Made by a program: the position numbers and the translations under genes
Part shown: positions 8,621 to 16,612 of the stretch, in pieces
How positions within the stretch are numbered: the first letter of the stretch is position 1
Layout of the letters: the number at the start of each line of letters is the position of its first letter
The notes under the pieces: generated by a model
Databases searched by the model: none
What the model saw: the letters and a program-made list of their open reading frames with translations, nothing else
Told to the model about the DNA's origin: nothing
Assembly: GCF_029911635.1 (NCBI RefSeq)
Contig: NZ_JARYTI010000001.1
Coordinates: 186,001 to 250,000 of the forward strand
Origin: Sphingomonas sp. AR_OL41
GTDB lineage: Bacteria; Pseudomonadota; Alphaproteobacteria; Sphingomonadales; Sphingomonadaceae
DNA length: 64,000 nt
Reading direction: 5' to 3'

Positions 8621-9741
8621 CAGGCCGCTTCCAGGACCATAGCGATGCCTTGTCCTCCCCCGATGCACTGGGTGGCCAGCCCATAACGTCCGCCATCGCG
8701 CTTCAGCACGCTCGACGCCTTGCCCACCAGACGCGCGCCCGTGGCGCCGAGCGGATGACCGAGCGCGATGGCACCGCCATCCCGGTTGAGACTGGCCGGA
8801 TCGATCCCGAGATCGCGACAGCAGGCGAGGACCTGCGCGGCGAAGGCCTCGTTCATCTCCACAACGTCGAGGTCAGCCACGGAGATGCCGGCTCGCTTCA
8901 AGGCCTTTCGGCTCGCCTCGACAGGTCCGATGCCCATGATCTCTGGAGCACAACCCGTAATCGCGTAACCCGCCACACGCGCTAGCGGATCGAGCCCGTG
9001 CCGCCTGACGAAGTCAGCGGAGCAGACGAGCGTCGCGGAGGCGCCATCGGTGAGCGGCGACGAGTTGCCAGCGGTAACGGAGCCGTCGACCTTGAACGCC
9101 GTCTTCAATCCGGCAAGCTTCTCCGCATCCGTTTCCCGCGGACAACCATCGGAAGCGATATCGCCGACCGGGGATATCTCGGCAGCCAGCCTGCCGTCCG
9201 CCCGCGCCGCCAGCGCTTTTTTTTGGCTTTCGAGCGAATAGGCATCCTGCACCTCGCGGGAAAGGCAGTAGCGTTCCGCCAGGGTCTCCGCGGTAAGACC
9301 CATGTTGAGGAAGACGAGCCGCTGAGCATCCGTCCAACCGGGGTTGGGTTGAGGATTGAAACCCATCATCGGTACGCGGCTCATGGATTCGACACCGCCG
9401 GCGATGAAGGCGTCGCCAGCTCCCATGGCGATCGCGCCGGCGGCCATCTGGATGGCCTGCATGGAAGAGCCGCACCAGCGGTTGACCGTGGAGCCGCCGA
9501 CCGATTGCGGCAGGCCGGCGGTCAGCGCGGCGCAGCGAGCGATGTTGAGCCCCTGCTCACCTTCCGGAAAAGCACAGCCGAGATTGACGTCCTCGATCTC
9601 GTCGGCCGGGAATCCCGCTCGGGCTACGAGCGCCGCGATGACGCTGGCAGCGAGATCGTCGGGTCGGACCGGGGCGAGCGCCCCCCTGTAGGCCGGAGCG
9701 AACGGCGTGCGCAGATAATCGACGATATAGGCTTCGGCCAT
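8620..9741 (-). CDS. fadA: Acetyl-CoA C-acyltransferase (thiolase)
   Basis: The 373-residue enzyme cleaves 3-ketoacyl-CoA with CoA in the last step of beta-oxidation. The acyl-accepting cysteine is C90 in 'VNRWCGSSMQ'; 'NEAFAAQ', His near 329 in 'GGAIALGHPLGATGA' and Cys near 359 in 'QCIGGGQG' complete the active site. The length is normal. Its stop overlaps the fadB start as TGATG, which shows that fadA and fadB were translationally coupled before fadB was damaged. It follows alkL by about 190 bp that contain an 11-bp inverted repeat. Family assignment is firm; assignment to degradation rather than synthesis rests on the operon. Confidence 0.9.
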   Translation of the reverse strand: MAEAYIVDYLRTPFAPAYRGALAPVRPDDLAASVIAALVARAGFPADEIEDVNLGCAFPEGEQGLNIARCAALTAGLPQSVGGSTVNRWCGSSMQAIQMAAGAIAMGAGDAFIAGGVESMSRVPMMGFNPQPNPGWTDAQRLVFLNMGLTAETLAERYCLSREVQDAYSLESQKKALAARADGRLAAEISPVGDIASDGCPRETDAEKLAGLKTAFKVDGSVTAGNSSPLTDGASATLVCSADFVRRHGLDPLARVAGYAITGCAPEIMGIGPVEASRKALKRAGISVADLDVVEMNEAFAAQVLACCRDLGIDPASLNRDGGAIALGHPLGATGARLVGKASSVLKRDGGRYGLATQCIGGGQGIAMVLEAA

Positions 9742-9851
9742 TCCGGTCTTCCTTGATGTGTTAGTTATCGACCATCAGATCTGGGGCATTCTCGCGCCGT
9801 TGATGGCATAGGCATGGAGGACAGTTGAGCGAAGTAAGCTGCGAGATCATC

Positions 9852-9913
9852 AACGGGCGGTCCATCATCAGACTCGACACTCGGATTTCCCCTTGAAATT
9901 CAGACCGCCCGTT
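9852..9913. repeat. Perfect 11-bp inverted repeat between alkL and fadA
   Basis: AACGGGCGGTC at 9852-9862 is matched by GACCGCCCGTT at 9903-9913, with a 40-base spacer. It lies in the only sizeable gap of the lower alk operon, 20 bp after the alkL stop in transcription direction. No T-run follows on the transcribed strand, so it is not a standard intrinsic terminator. A role in mRNA processing or attenuation is possible but not shown. Confidence 0.45.
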
Positions 9914-9932
9914 AAGAAGCGCCCGATCGAAT

Positions 9933-10616
9933 CTAGAACCGGTAAGTTACTCCGACGCTGGTCAGGACCGGGTCGATGTCCAAACGGGTCCGGACAGGCG
10001 CTCCACCCAGTGAACCGGTGGCGTGCGTGGAGAAGGGAACGTATCGAACGTCGGCGTTCAGCATCCATTCTGCGCCAAGCTCATACCGAACACCCACCTG
10101 AGCCGCAGGCGCCCAACTGTCGTCAATGCTGAAATTAGCCAAAGCCCTGTCACGCGCATTCAGAAAGATGATCCGTCCGACCCCCACTCCCAGATAGGGA
10201 TGAACCTTGCCAAGATTGTTGAAATGGTACTGGGCCGACAAGATGATGGGTCCATAGTTGACTTTGGCCACTGTTCCGAGCGGCTCAAGCGAACCGGCGC
10301 CGTCAATTTGCGCGGTCGGTGGTACGCCGAGAAACAAATTTCCGGCAATATTGGGCGTGACGAAATATCCGATATCAGCGGTCACCGTCGTTGCGTCTCC
10401 GATCCTCACATTCGAGCCGGGGACATGCCCTCCCGCCAAGGTGATGTCGGGCGCATTCTCACTCACCAAGACCCGGGTTGCATTCACACTTACTGCCCAC
10501 CGCTTGAAATCTCCCGAGTCCTGGGCCCACGCAGGTTGAGGGGAGGCACTCAAGACGGCGAGAGCGGCGGTGTATTGCGCAAGCCTTGTATAGGTATGTG
10601 CTGCATTTTTTCTCAT
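9933..10616 (-). CDS. alkL: OmpW-family outer-membrane protein, AlkL-like
   Basis: The 227-residue protein starts with a signal peptide ending 'PQPAWA' followed by QD. The mature part has alternating beta strands and ends in 'GVTYRF', the terminal Phe typical of outer-membrane barrels. It has OmpW features, including 'YHFNNLGKVHPYLGVGVG'. AlkL of Pseudomonas GPo1 belongs to this family and lets alkanes pass the outer membrane; the position just after alkJ supports the same role here. I chose the ATG at 10616 because GGGAGGA precedes it by 7 bases and the signal peptide starts there. Confidence 0.85.
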   Translation of the reverse strand: MRKNAAHTYTRLAQYTAALAVLSASPQPAWAQDSGDFKRWAVSVNATRVLVSENAPDITLAGGHVPGSNVRIGDATTVTADIGYFVTPNIAGNLFLGVPPTAQIDGAGSLEPLGTVAKVNYGPIILSAQYHFNNLGKVHPYLGVGVGRIIFLNARDRALANFSIDDSWAPAAQVGVRYELGAEWMLNADVRYVPFSTHATGSLGGAPVRTRLDIDPVLTSVGVTYRF

Positions 10617-10709
10617 GAAATTATCCTCCCTATGGGCCGCCACTATTCTGGATCGGCATTTTTTGATGGATCTATACGGTTCCAACTGTCGTCCTATTTC
10701 TGCGACGAG

Positions 10710-12338
10710 TTAGCGGGCTGCCTCCATGTCGGTGCTGAGTGCGAGTTTCGTTTCCCCAAGAATGAGCTCGGCAGCTCTTTCCGCAATCATCATCGTCGGG
10801 GCGTTGGTGTTTCCGGCGACCAGCGTCGGCATCACCGAGGCGTCGACGACGCGAAGACCTTGCACGCCACGCACCCGGAGAGACGGATCGACGACCGACT
10901 GAGGGTCTCGTCCCATCCGGCATGTTCCCACAGGATGATAGATCGTCTCCGCTCGCCGACGGATATCCGCCACGATATCCGCCTTGCTCTGGACCGCTGG
11001 CCCAGGGACCAGTTCGGTTTTCGAGAAGGCCGCCATTGACGGCGCCGACAGAATTTGCCGGCCGATCTTCACCGCCGCGACCATGGTCTCGATGTCTTCG
11101 GGGGCAGAGAGATAGCTTGGATCGATCAGCGGATCGTCGAGCGGGTTGGGGCTTGTGAGCCCGATGCGGCCCCGACTCTTGGGGAGAAGATCGCAGACAT
11201 GCAATGTATAGCCATACCCGAACGCAATTTCGCGCCCATGGTCCTTCAAAAGCGTGGGGAGAAAATGAAACTGTAGATTCGGCCGACTCCGCGAAGGTGT
11301 GCTTTTGACGAAGCCGCCCGCCTCGGCGACGTTGCTCGTTAAGAAGCCCTTTCGGAGGAAGGCGTAAGAAAACGCTCCGGACAGCGCACGCGGGATGAAT
11401 GACGGTGCGATGCCGATCGGTGTATGGTCGTTCGCCTCATGCATGATTGTGATATCGAGGTGATCCTGAAGATTCTTTCCGACTGCCGGAAGGTCGACGA
11501 CCACCGGAATACCGAATGCGTTCAGCTCGGCTGCGTCGCCGATACCGGAAAGCAGCAGTAGTTGCGGGGAATTGACGGCGCCGCCCGAAAGAATGACCTC
11601 ACCCTCCCTGGTTCGCACATCGACGAGTTTGCCCCCCACGGCATAGGTCACGCCGACCGCTTTGCGGTCCTCCAGAATGATCCGGGTAGCCCGCGCGCCC
11701 GTGACTATCCGTAGATTGGGCCGGCCCTTGGCTTTGGAAAGAAAGGCGCGCGCGGAACTCCAGCGCCGGCCTTTGTGCTGGGTGACCTGGTACAGGCCGA
11801 CGCCGTCCTGCGTCTCCCCGTTGAAATCGACGGCACGCGGAAACTGGGCCTGTTGTCCAGCCTCGACGAAGGCATCGCTCAAGGGGTTGCGGGTTCGCAG
11901 GTCACTGACGTGAAGCTCACCGTCGCCGCCATGAAACGCGTCGGTTCCAAATCTTTCGTTGGACTCCATTGCTCTGAATAGCGGCAGTACATTGTCATAA
12001 GACCAGATCGGATCGGCTGCCTCGCCCCACGAATCATAGTCATCCCGGTGCCCGCGAATATAGACCATCGCATTGATCGAACTCGATCCGCCAAGGGTTT
12101 TGCCGCGCGGCCAAAACAGCCGTCGACCGCCAAGATTGGCCTGTGGCTGTGTTTCGAATGCCCAATTGAGAGTCTTGCTCTTTGCCAGCAGCGCTATCCC
12201 GATGGGCATGTGAATCAGCGGGCTGCGGTCGGACGGGCCCGCCTCAAGCAGACAGACCCGCGTCCTGGGATTGGCTGACAACCGCTCCGCCAACAAGCAT
12301 CCGGCAGATCCCGCTCCAACAATAATATAGTCAAACAT
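10710..12338 (-). CDS. alkJ: GMC-family alcohol dehydrogenase, AlkJ type
   Basis: The FAD-dependent enzyme (542 aa) oxidises the 1-alkanol to the aldehyde, passing electrons to the respiratory chain in the known AlkJ. The N-terminal dinucleotide fold '[17 protein letters not shown]' and the GMC signatures '[15 protein letters not shown]' and '[15 protein letters not shown]' are complete. The C-terminal active-site block 'HPVGTCRMG' supplies the catalytic His and is followed by '[15 protein letters not shown]'. GGAG precedes the ATG. It lies 48 bp after alkH and 93 bp before alkL, in the GPo1 order H-J. Length is close to that of GPo1 AlkJ (about 558 aa, from memory). Confidence 0.9.
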   Translation of the reverse strand: MFDYIIVGAGSAGCLLAERLSANPRTRVCLLEAGPSDRSPLIHMPIGIALLAKSKTLNWAFETQPQANLGGRRLFWPRGKTLGGSSSINAMVYIRGHRDDYDSWGEAADPIWSYDNVLPLFRAMESNERFGTDAFHGGDGELHVSDLRTRNPLSDAFVEAGQQAQFPRAVDFNGETQDGVGLYQVTQHKGRRWSSARAFLSKAKGRPNLRIVTGARATRIILEDRKAVGVTYAVGGKLVDVRTREGEVILSGGAVNSPQLLLLSGIGDAAELNAFGIPVVVDLPAVGKNLQDHLDITIMHEANDHTPIGIAPSFIPRALSGAFSYAFLRKGFLTSNVAEAGGFVKSTPSRSRPNLQFHFLPTLLKDHGREIAFGYGYTLHVCDLLPKSRGRIGLTSPNPLDDPLIDPSYLSAPEDIETMVAAVKIGRQILSAPSMAAFSKTELVPGPAVQSKADIVADIRRRAETIYHPVGTCRMGRDPQSVVDPSLRVRGVQGLRVVDASVMPTLVAGNTNAPTMMIAERAAELILGETKLALSTDMEAAR

Positions 12339-12386
12339 CCTGATCTCCAGACGGCAGCTACCGACGCCGCTCTCTTGTTTCTCGAT

Positions 12387-13847
12387 TCAACCCAAAAAGC
12401 GGACGGTTAGATTGATCAGCTTCTTTACGGCCGGGGTGTACGGCGGGAATAGAAGGCGCAGGACAGAGAATTTGTCTCTCAGAACCGCACGTTCATGGGA
12501 GAAGGCTTTGAAGCCGTAGAATCCGTGTGCCGTGCCGATACCGCTGTTGTTCACACCGCCAAACGGCAGGTTGGGATGCAAGAATTGGACGACATTGTTG
12601 TTCACGCAGACGCCACCTGAGCTGGTACTCAGTATGATATCCTCGCGAACGGCGGCGTCGTTGCTGAAGACATAGATGGCAAGCGGCTTTGGACCCGCGT
12701 TGATCGCATCGACAACGACGCTGATGTCATCATACTCGATGATCGGAAGAACCGGACCGAATATTTCTTCCTGGGAAATCGCCATCTGCGGCGTCGTCCC
12801 GCCGAGTATGGTCGGCGAGAAATAGTTCTGGCCTGGATCTCGGTCTCCGCCTTCCAGGACGGTCGCGCCGCGCGATGTGGCGTCATCGGCCAAGGCAGTC
12901 AGGCGCTCGAAATGCCGCCGGTTCACGATTCGGCAATAGTCCGGCCCGGTTTTCTGCTGGCCGTCCGTTTGCCCGTAGACCCGCCTGATCTCGAGCCGCA
13001 GCGCATCAATCAGCGCCGGGGCCTGGTCTCGAGCGACATAGACATGATCCGGAGCGATGCAGGTCTGGCCGTTATTGGCGAACTTGCCCCAGACGATCTT
13101 GCGAGCGGCTTGCTCGATATTCGCGGTCGAATCGACGATGGTCGGGGACTTGCCCCCGAGTTCAAGCGTCACGGATGTTAAATGTTTCGCCGCGGCCGCC
13201 ATCACGATCTTGCCGACCTGGGGACTGCCCGTGAAGAAGATATGGTCGAAGGGCAGATCCAGCAAGGCCTGCGAAACCTGGACGTCGCCCTCGCAGACGG
13301 CAACCAGATCCCGGGGGAAGGTTTGCTCGACGATGTCCCTGATCAGGGCGGACGTCGCCGGCGTCAGTTCGGAAGGCTTGATGATGGCGGTGTTTCCGGC
13401 CGCAAGCGCGGACACCAGCGGCCCGAAACTGAGATTCACCGGATAGTTCCACGGGGAAATTATCAGACAGACGCCCTTGGCCTGATAGCGGACCTCGGCC
13501 GCGATTCCGAACATCCCCAAAGAGCCGTGAACCCGGTGCGGTCTCAGCCAGGATCGGAGGTGGCGCCGGGCATGCGATATTTCCTGATAGACCGGGAACA
13601 GTTCGGTCAGACGCACCTCGGATTCTGGCTTCCTGAAATCCGTGTAGAGAGCTCGGATAATCTCGTCTTCCCGGGTCTTCATCGTTGCCTTTAGTCGCGA
13701 CAACATAGCCAGTCGCGCTTTTAGCGTGAATTTCGTCCTGTTCTCTACGGCCGATCGGCGGTGCGATGAGAACAGGGAATCGATCTCGCCGTCGCCGTCG
13801 GGATGAATCGGTGCCGCGGTGGTCGCGGTGACTGCATGAACGTTCAC
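12387..13847 (-). CDS. alkH: NAD-dependent fatty-aldehyde dehydrogenase, AlkH type
   Basis: The 486-residue enzyme oxidises the alkanal to the fatty acid. With the GTG start at 13847, chosen because GAGGAGGG stands 4-7 bases upstream, the catalytic cysteine is C263 in '[11 protein letters not shown]' and the general base is E229 in 'LELGGK'. 'PWNYPVNL' and 'FTGSPQVGK' are the cofactor-binding signatures. The hydrophobic C-terminus ('[20 protein letters not shown]') resembles the membrane-leaning tail of class-3-type fatty aldehyde dehydrogenases. An in-frame start at 13880 would add 11 residues. It sits between the rubredoxins and alkJ, as in GPo1. Confidence 0.9.
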   Translation of the reverse strand: MNVHAVTATTAAPIHPDGDGEIDSLFSSHRRSAVENRTKFTLKARLAMLSRLKATMKTREDEIIRALYTDFRKPESEVRLTELFPVYQEISHARRHLRSWLRPHRVHGSLGMFGIAAEVRYQAKGVCLIISPWNYPVNLSFGPLVSALAAGNTAIIKPSELTPATSALIRDIVEQTFPRDLVAVCEGDVQVSQALLDLPFDHIFFTGSPQVGKIVMAAAAKHLTSVTLELGGKSPTIVDSTANIEQAARKIVWGKFANNGQTCIAPDHVYVARDQAPALIDALRLEIRRVYGQTDGQQKTGPDYCRIVNRRHFERLTALADDATSRGATVLEGGDRDPGQNYFSPTILGGTTPQMAISQEEIFGPVLPIIEYDDISVVVDAINAGPKPLAIYVFSNDAAVREDIILSTSSGGVCVNNNVVQFLHPNLPFGGVNNSGIGTAHGFYGFKAFSHERAVLRDKFSVLRLLFPPYTPAVKKLINLTVRFLG

Positions 13848-13910
13848 TCGGCCCTCCTCAAGGAATTCGCAAGGTTGCAAAGCGGGAAGACAAGTGTCCG
13901 CCCGAATGAG

Positions 13911-14126
13911 TCACCGATAAAGGTCATAATCTTCCTTGGTCGCGCCGCAGTCCGGGCAGTACCAATCGGCGGGTACATCTGCCCAACGGGTGCCAGGTGC
14001 CACGCCCGTATCGGGATCACCGAGGGCCTCATCGTAGATATGGCCGCAGGTCACGCAGTGCCATTTCGCGAACGGCACGGTTTCGACGGCACCTGACGGT
14101 TCCGCCTCCTGGTCGCCCTTGGTCAT
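13911..14126 (-). CDS. alkG: Rubredoxin, AlkG2-like, electron donor to AlkB
   Basis: The 71-residue protein has an 18-residue polar N-terminal tail, then a rubredoxin fold with the Fe(Cys)4 pairs 'CVTCGHIY' and 'CPDCGATKEDYD'. Its ATG overlaps the stop of the preceding rubredoxin as ATGA (14123-14126), so the two are translationally coupled. The second cysteine loop has the compact spacing typical of rubredoxins that can feed alkane hydroxylases (AlkG2 type in the van Beilen scheme). This makes it the likelier AlkB donor of the two. The subtype call is inference from loop length. Confidence 0.85.
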   Translation of the reverse strand: MTKGDQEAEPSGAVETVPFAKWHCVTCGHIYDEALGDPDTGVAPGTRWADVPADWYCPDCGATKEDYDLYR

Positions 14127-14344
14127 CGTTCGGCTCCGGAACCAGATTGAGGCCCCCCCCCCTCGTCTCCGACCTCGCCCGAGTCCAGAGGGATGAAATC
14201 GGCTTTGTCGCGCACTGCGCAATCGGGACAGGCCCAATCCTCGGGGATTTGCGCCCAAGACGTATTGGGCGGGAATCCCTCGTGGGCCTCACCCCTAAGT
14301 TCATCGTAGATGTAGCTGCAATCGGGACACTGATACCGCGCCAT
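14123..14344 (-). CDS. Rubredoxin, AlkG1/AlkF-like, with poly-G in its tail
   Basis: The 73-residue protein begins directly with the rubredoxin fold: 'YQCPDCSYIYDE' and 'WACPDCAVRDKADF'. The second cysteine loop is one residue longer than in its neighbour and contains an Arg, like the AlkG1-type rubredoxins that do not replace AlkG in GPo1. The C-terminal tail 'DEGGGPQSGSG' is encoded across a run of ten identical bases. It is the first gene after alkB (165 bp), where GPo1 has the single-rubredoxin alkF. Function beyond electron transfer is unclear. Confidence 0.85.
   Translation of the reverse strand: MARYQCPDCSYIYDELRGEAHEGFPPNTSWAQIPEDWACPDCAVRDKADFIPLDSGEVGDEGGGPQSGSGAER
14153..14162. 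repeat. Homopolymer of ten C (G10 in the coding strand)
   Basis: The run lies near the 3' end of the first rubredoxin gene and encodes the glycines of its tail, about 28 bases before the ATGA overlap with the second rubredoxin. A one-base slip would change the last dozen residues and move the stop codon, uncoupling or altering the junction with the next start. Confidence 0.7.
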
Positions 14345-14460
14345 GGCGCCTTGTTCCTTTTGTCGACTTGAGTTTTAAAAACCTTCGGGACAGGCCGCTG
14401 ACGAGGATGCGATCGCGCGGCACGCCCTTTTCAGGACGCCATCGCGGCCCGCGACTGCCG

Positions 14461-14490
14461 GCCGAGGAGACTCGGAACGAGCTCCTCGGC
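14461..14490. repeat. Hairpin between alkB and the first rubredoxin gene
   Basis: GCCGAGGAG (14461-14469) and CTCCTCGGC (14482-14490) form a perfect 9-bp GC-rich stem with a 12-base loop, 20 bp after the alkB stop. No U-tract follows, so it is more likely an mRNA-stability or processing element than a terminator, because the downstream genes clearly belong to the same operon. Confidence 0.5.
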
Positions 14491-14509
14491 TAGTCGCCAA
14501 GGCAGGCGA

Positions 14510-15721
14510 CTATTCGGCGGCCGCCCGCGTCGGCCGGTGTGAAGCAGCACCAAACTTGCGTTCGATCTTCTTCCTGCGCGCGCCGTCGATCTGAATCTTG
14601 CCAAGATCGCCGTCAGCCCATCCCACGACGCGGCGGTCCATGACAGATCGGAACACAGGCGGAATCAGCGCCATGAAGAACATGCCGGGGTAGCCGCTCG
14701 GCAACTCCGGCAGGCCCTCAAAGTCCCGGAGCGACTGATAGCTGCGGGTCGGGTGGGCGTGGTGATCGGAGTGCCTTTGGAGATGGAACAGGATCAGATT
14801 GGAGGCGATGTGATTGCTGTTCCAGGAATGCCGGGGCTGGGCGCGTTCATAACGTCCGTCCGCCATTTTTTCGCGCAACAACCCATAGTGCTCGATGTAG
14901 TTAGCGCTGGTCAGCTGCCACCATCCAAAGGCGATCTGGATAGGCAAGAACACCAGCAGCTTGGGGTCGGGTCCGAACGCCAGCAACAGGGACGTGTAAA
15001 GGACGATTGTAATCAGCAGCGGCGGGATGATTTCGTTGTCCAGGCTCCAGATTCCCTTGTTCAAGCGCTCCAGCCGCACCTTTTCCAGATTCCAGGCGCG
15101 CTTGAAGGCGCCCGGAATTTCGCGCAGCGAAAATTTATAGATGCTTTCTCCCATCCTGGACGTAGCGGGATCCTCGGGGGTCGCAACGTCGCGATGGTGG
15201 CCTTTATTGTGCTCGATGAAGAAATGGCCGTAACCCACCACGGCCAGAACGATCTTGGCCATCCAGCGGTCAAAGGCTTCCTTCTTGTGTCCCAATTCAT
15301 GGCCGGTGTTCAGAGCCAGGCCGTTGACGATGCCCAAAGACAGCGCAAGCGCGACAACTTCCCACCAGGACATCGGCTTGGTCACCACCCACCATGCCGA
15401 GACGATGAGTGAGGCATAATGCACTGGGACGGTAAGATAGGTTAGAATTCGATAATACCGATCCGCCTCAAGACGAGCCACCGCGGCCTCGGGCGGGTTA
15501 TTAGGATCATTTCCAAACAAGACGTCCATCGCCGGGATAACGGCGTACCAGACGACCAGCGTAAAGGCGTAAAACACACTCCACCCGGTCACGCTGACAA
15601 GGTAGAGGCCAATCAGCGGCGCCGCTGGCCAGACGACCGACAACATCCATAGATAGCGCTTCCTGTCGACATAGCGATCAGGCGCGGTATAGGGAGACGG
15701 ATCTCGTGCGATGGTGCTCAT
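14510..15721 (-). CDS. alkB: Alkane 1-monooxygenase AlkB (integral membrane di-iron)
   Basis: The 403-residue inner-membrane enzyme hydroxylates n-alkanes at the terminal carbon using O2 and rubredoxin electrons. All signatures are present: HELGHK (141-146), EHNKGHH (170-176), NYIEHYG (274-280) and LQRHSDHHAH (314-323). W58 in 'VVWYAVIP' aligns with W55 of GPo1 AlkB, the bulky residue that limits chain length to about C12-C13. Long stretches such as 'HNKGHHRDVATP' and 'HPTRSYQSLRDF' are, as far as I recall, identical to GPo1. GAGGAG stands 8 bases before the ATG. It opens the operon that runs to alkK; its promoter region carries an AlkS-type palindrome and is duplicated upstream of CYP153. 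Confidence 0.96.
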   Translation of the reverse strand: MSTIARDPSPYTAPDRYVDRKRYLWMLSVVWPAAPLIGLYLVSVTGWSVFYAFTLVVWYAVIPAMDVLFGNDPNNPPEAAVARLEADRYYRILTYLTVPVHYASLIVSAWWVVTKPMSWWEVVALALSLGIVNGLALNTGHELGHKKEAFDRWMAKIVLAVVGYGHFFIEHNKGHHRDVATPEDPATSRMGESIYKFSLREIPGAFKRAWNLEKVRLERLNKGIWSLDNEIIPPLLITIVLYTSLLLAFGPDPKLLVFLPIQIAFGWWQLTSANYIEHYGLLREKMADGRYERAQPRHSWNSNHIASNLILFHLQRHSDHHAHPTRSYQSLRDFEGLPELPSGYPGMFFMALIPPVFRSVMDRRVVGWADGDLGKIQIDGARRKKIERKFGAASHRPTRAAAE

Positions 15722-15815
15722 CAGGTACTCTCCTCATCTCAATGAAGACACACTTCACTGGACTTATTAAATCGGCTCTCATTGCCCGTTCCCACCAAAT
15801 TGGATTCATCAAGGT

Positions 15816-15845
15816 CACGGAACAACCCCACTAAAGTGTGGTTTT
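15816..15845 (-). promoter_or_regulatory. Putative AlkS operator upstream of alkB
   Basis: A 30-bp block is identical to 19316-19345 in front of CYP153. Its core (15826-15841, read leftward CCACACTTTAGTGGGG) is an imperfect palindrome that fits CCACNCTNNAGNGTGG with one mismatch. It ends 104 bp upstream of the alkB start. Because the same motif also precedes alkS, I infer it is the AlkS binding site. No convincing -35/-10 pair was found, as is common for activator-dependent promoters. Confidence 0.65.
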
Positions 15846-15923
15846 AGTCGGGTGCCTCTAAAATCCTGCAGCCTTTAACCGCGTGAGGCGATTCACTGCC
15901 ACCGGCGAGAGCGGGAGGCAGCG

Positions 15924-16130
15924 ATGGTACAGCACGGTTTCTTCGATGTGGATGAGCGGCTTGCGGCATTGTCGGCGGCGGGCGACCCGCTGGACCGACT
16001 GAGTGCGGTGGTAGACTTCGAGCTGTTCCGGCCGGTGCTGGATGCGGCCCTTGCGCGGTCGGATCGCAGCACGAACGGTGCCTCGCCCTGTGACGCCCAA
16101 CCCGTCAAAACCTCTGTGCAGAGGTACTAG
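15924..16130 (+). pseudogene. N-terminal relic of an IS5-family transposase
   Basis: A ribosome site (GGGAGG) and ATG at 15924 begin a frame 'MVQHGFFDVDERLAALSAAG' through 'VDFELFRPVLDAALARSDRS', which resembles the first 55 residues of an IS5-superfamily transposase group. It then breaks off into unrelated sequence. It lies in the 490-bp interval between the ferredoxin gene and the alkB promoter, antisense to both. The remainder of that interval holds only the hairpin at 16158-16188 and the AlkS-type operator. Confidence 0.5.
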
Positions 16131-16157
16131 CGGACTACCTGTTCTCGGGGCGCCGTG

Positions 16158-16188
16158 CAGCCGGTGCGCTACAGTAACGCACCGGCTG
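16158..16188 (-). terminator. Strong hairpin after the CYP153 operon
   Basis: CAGCCGGTGCG (16158-16168) pairs perfectly with CGCACCGGCTG (16178-16188) around a 9-base loop, 23 bp beyond the ferredoxin stop. It lacks a U-tract on the operon's strand, so factor-independent termination is uncertain; it may instead protect the 3' end. Confidence 0.5.
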
Positions 16189-16211
16189 AAACAGTGAACG
16201 GAGACGCCGGT

Positions 16212-16532
16212 TTAGTGCTGCGATTGCGGGGTGCGCACGACCAAGCCTTCGAGATCGCCGGACACGGTGATCTGACACGCCAACCGCGACGCGGCGGTGA
16301 CACCCTCGACCATCTCCAACATCGAGCGCTCGGCCTCGCCGATTTCTGGCAGTTTTCCCGCCAGCGGACCCTCGATGTAGCAGTGGCAGGTCGCGCAGGC
16401 GCAGGCGCCACCGCAGTCGCCGTCGATGCCGGGCACTAAGTTGTCGACCGCCGACCGCATCAGCGACTGGCCGTTTTCGGCATCAACGCTGCGCTCGGTT
16501 CCGTTGAATTCGATGAAAGTGATCTTGGTCAC
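16212..16532 (-). CDS. [2Fe-2S] ferredoxin of the CYP153 system
   Basis: The 106-residue putidaredoxin/adrenodoxin-type ferredoxin carries electrons from the FAD reductase to CYP153. The cluster ligands are C40, C46, C49 (C-x5-C-x2-C in 'DCGGACACATCHC') and C86 ('RLACQI'), essentially the putidaredoxin spacing. It is the last gene of the leftward CYP153-reductase-ferredoxin operon, 80 bp after the reductase. Extra cysteines C44 and C51 surround the cluster loop. Confidence 0.93.
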   Translation of the reverse strand: MTKITFIEFNGTERSVDAENGQSLMRSAVDNLVPGIDGDCGGACACATCHCYIEGPLAGKLPEIGEAERSMLEMVEGVTAASRLACQITVSGDLEGLVVRTPQSQH

Positions 16533-16612
16533 GTTGTAACCCTTTTAGTGTTGATCCGCATCATGCGGAAATTCGAAAAAATTGGGGATGCGGCACTCGG
16601 CCGCGTATGAAA

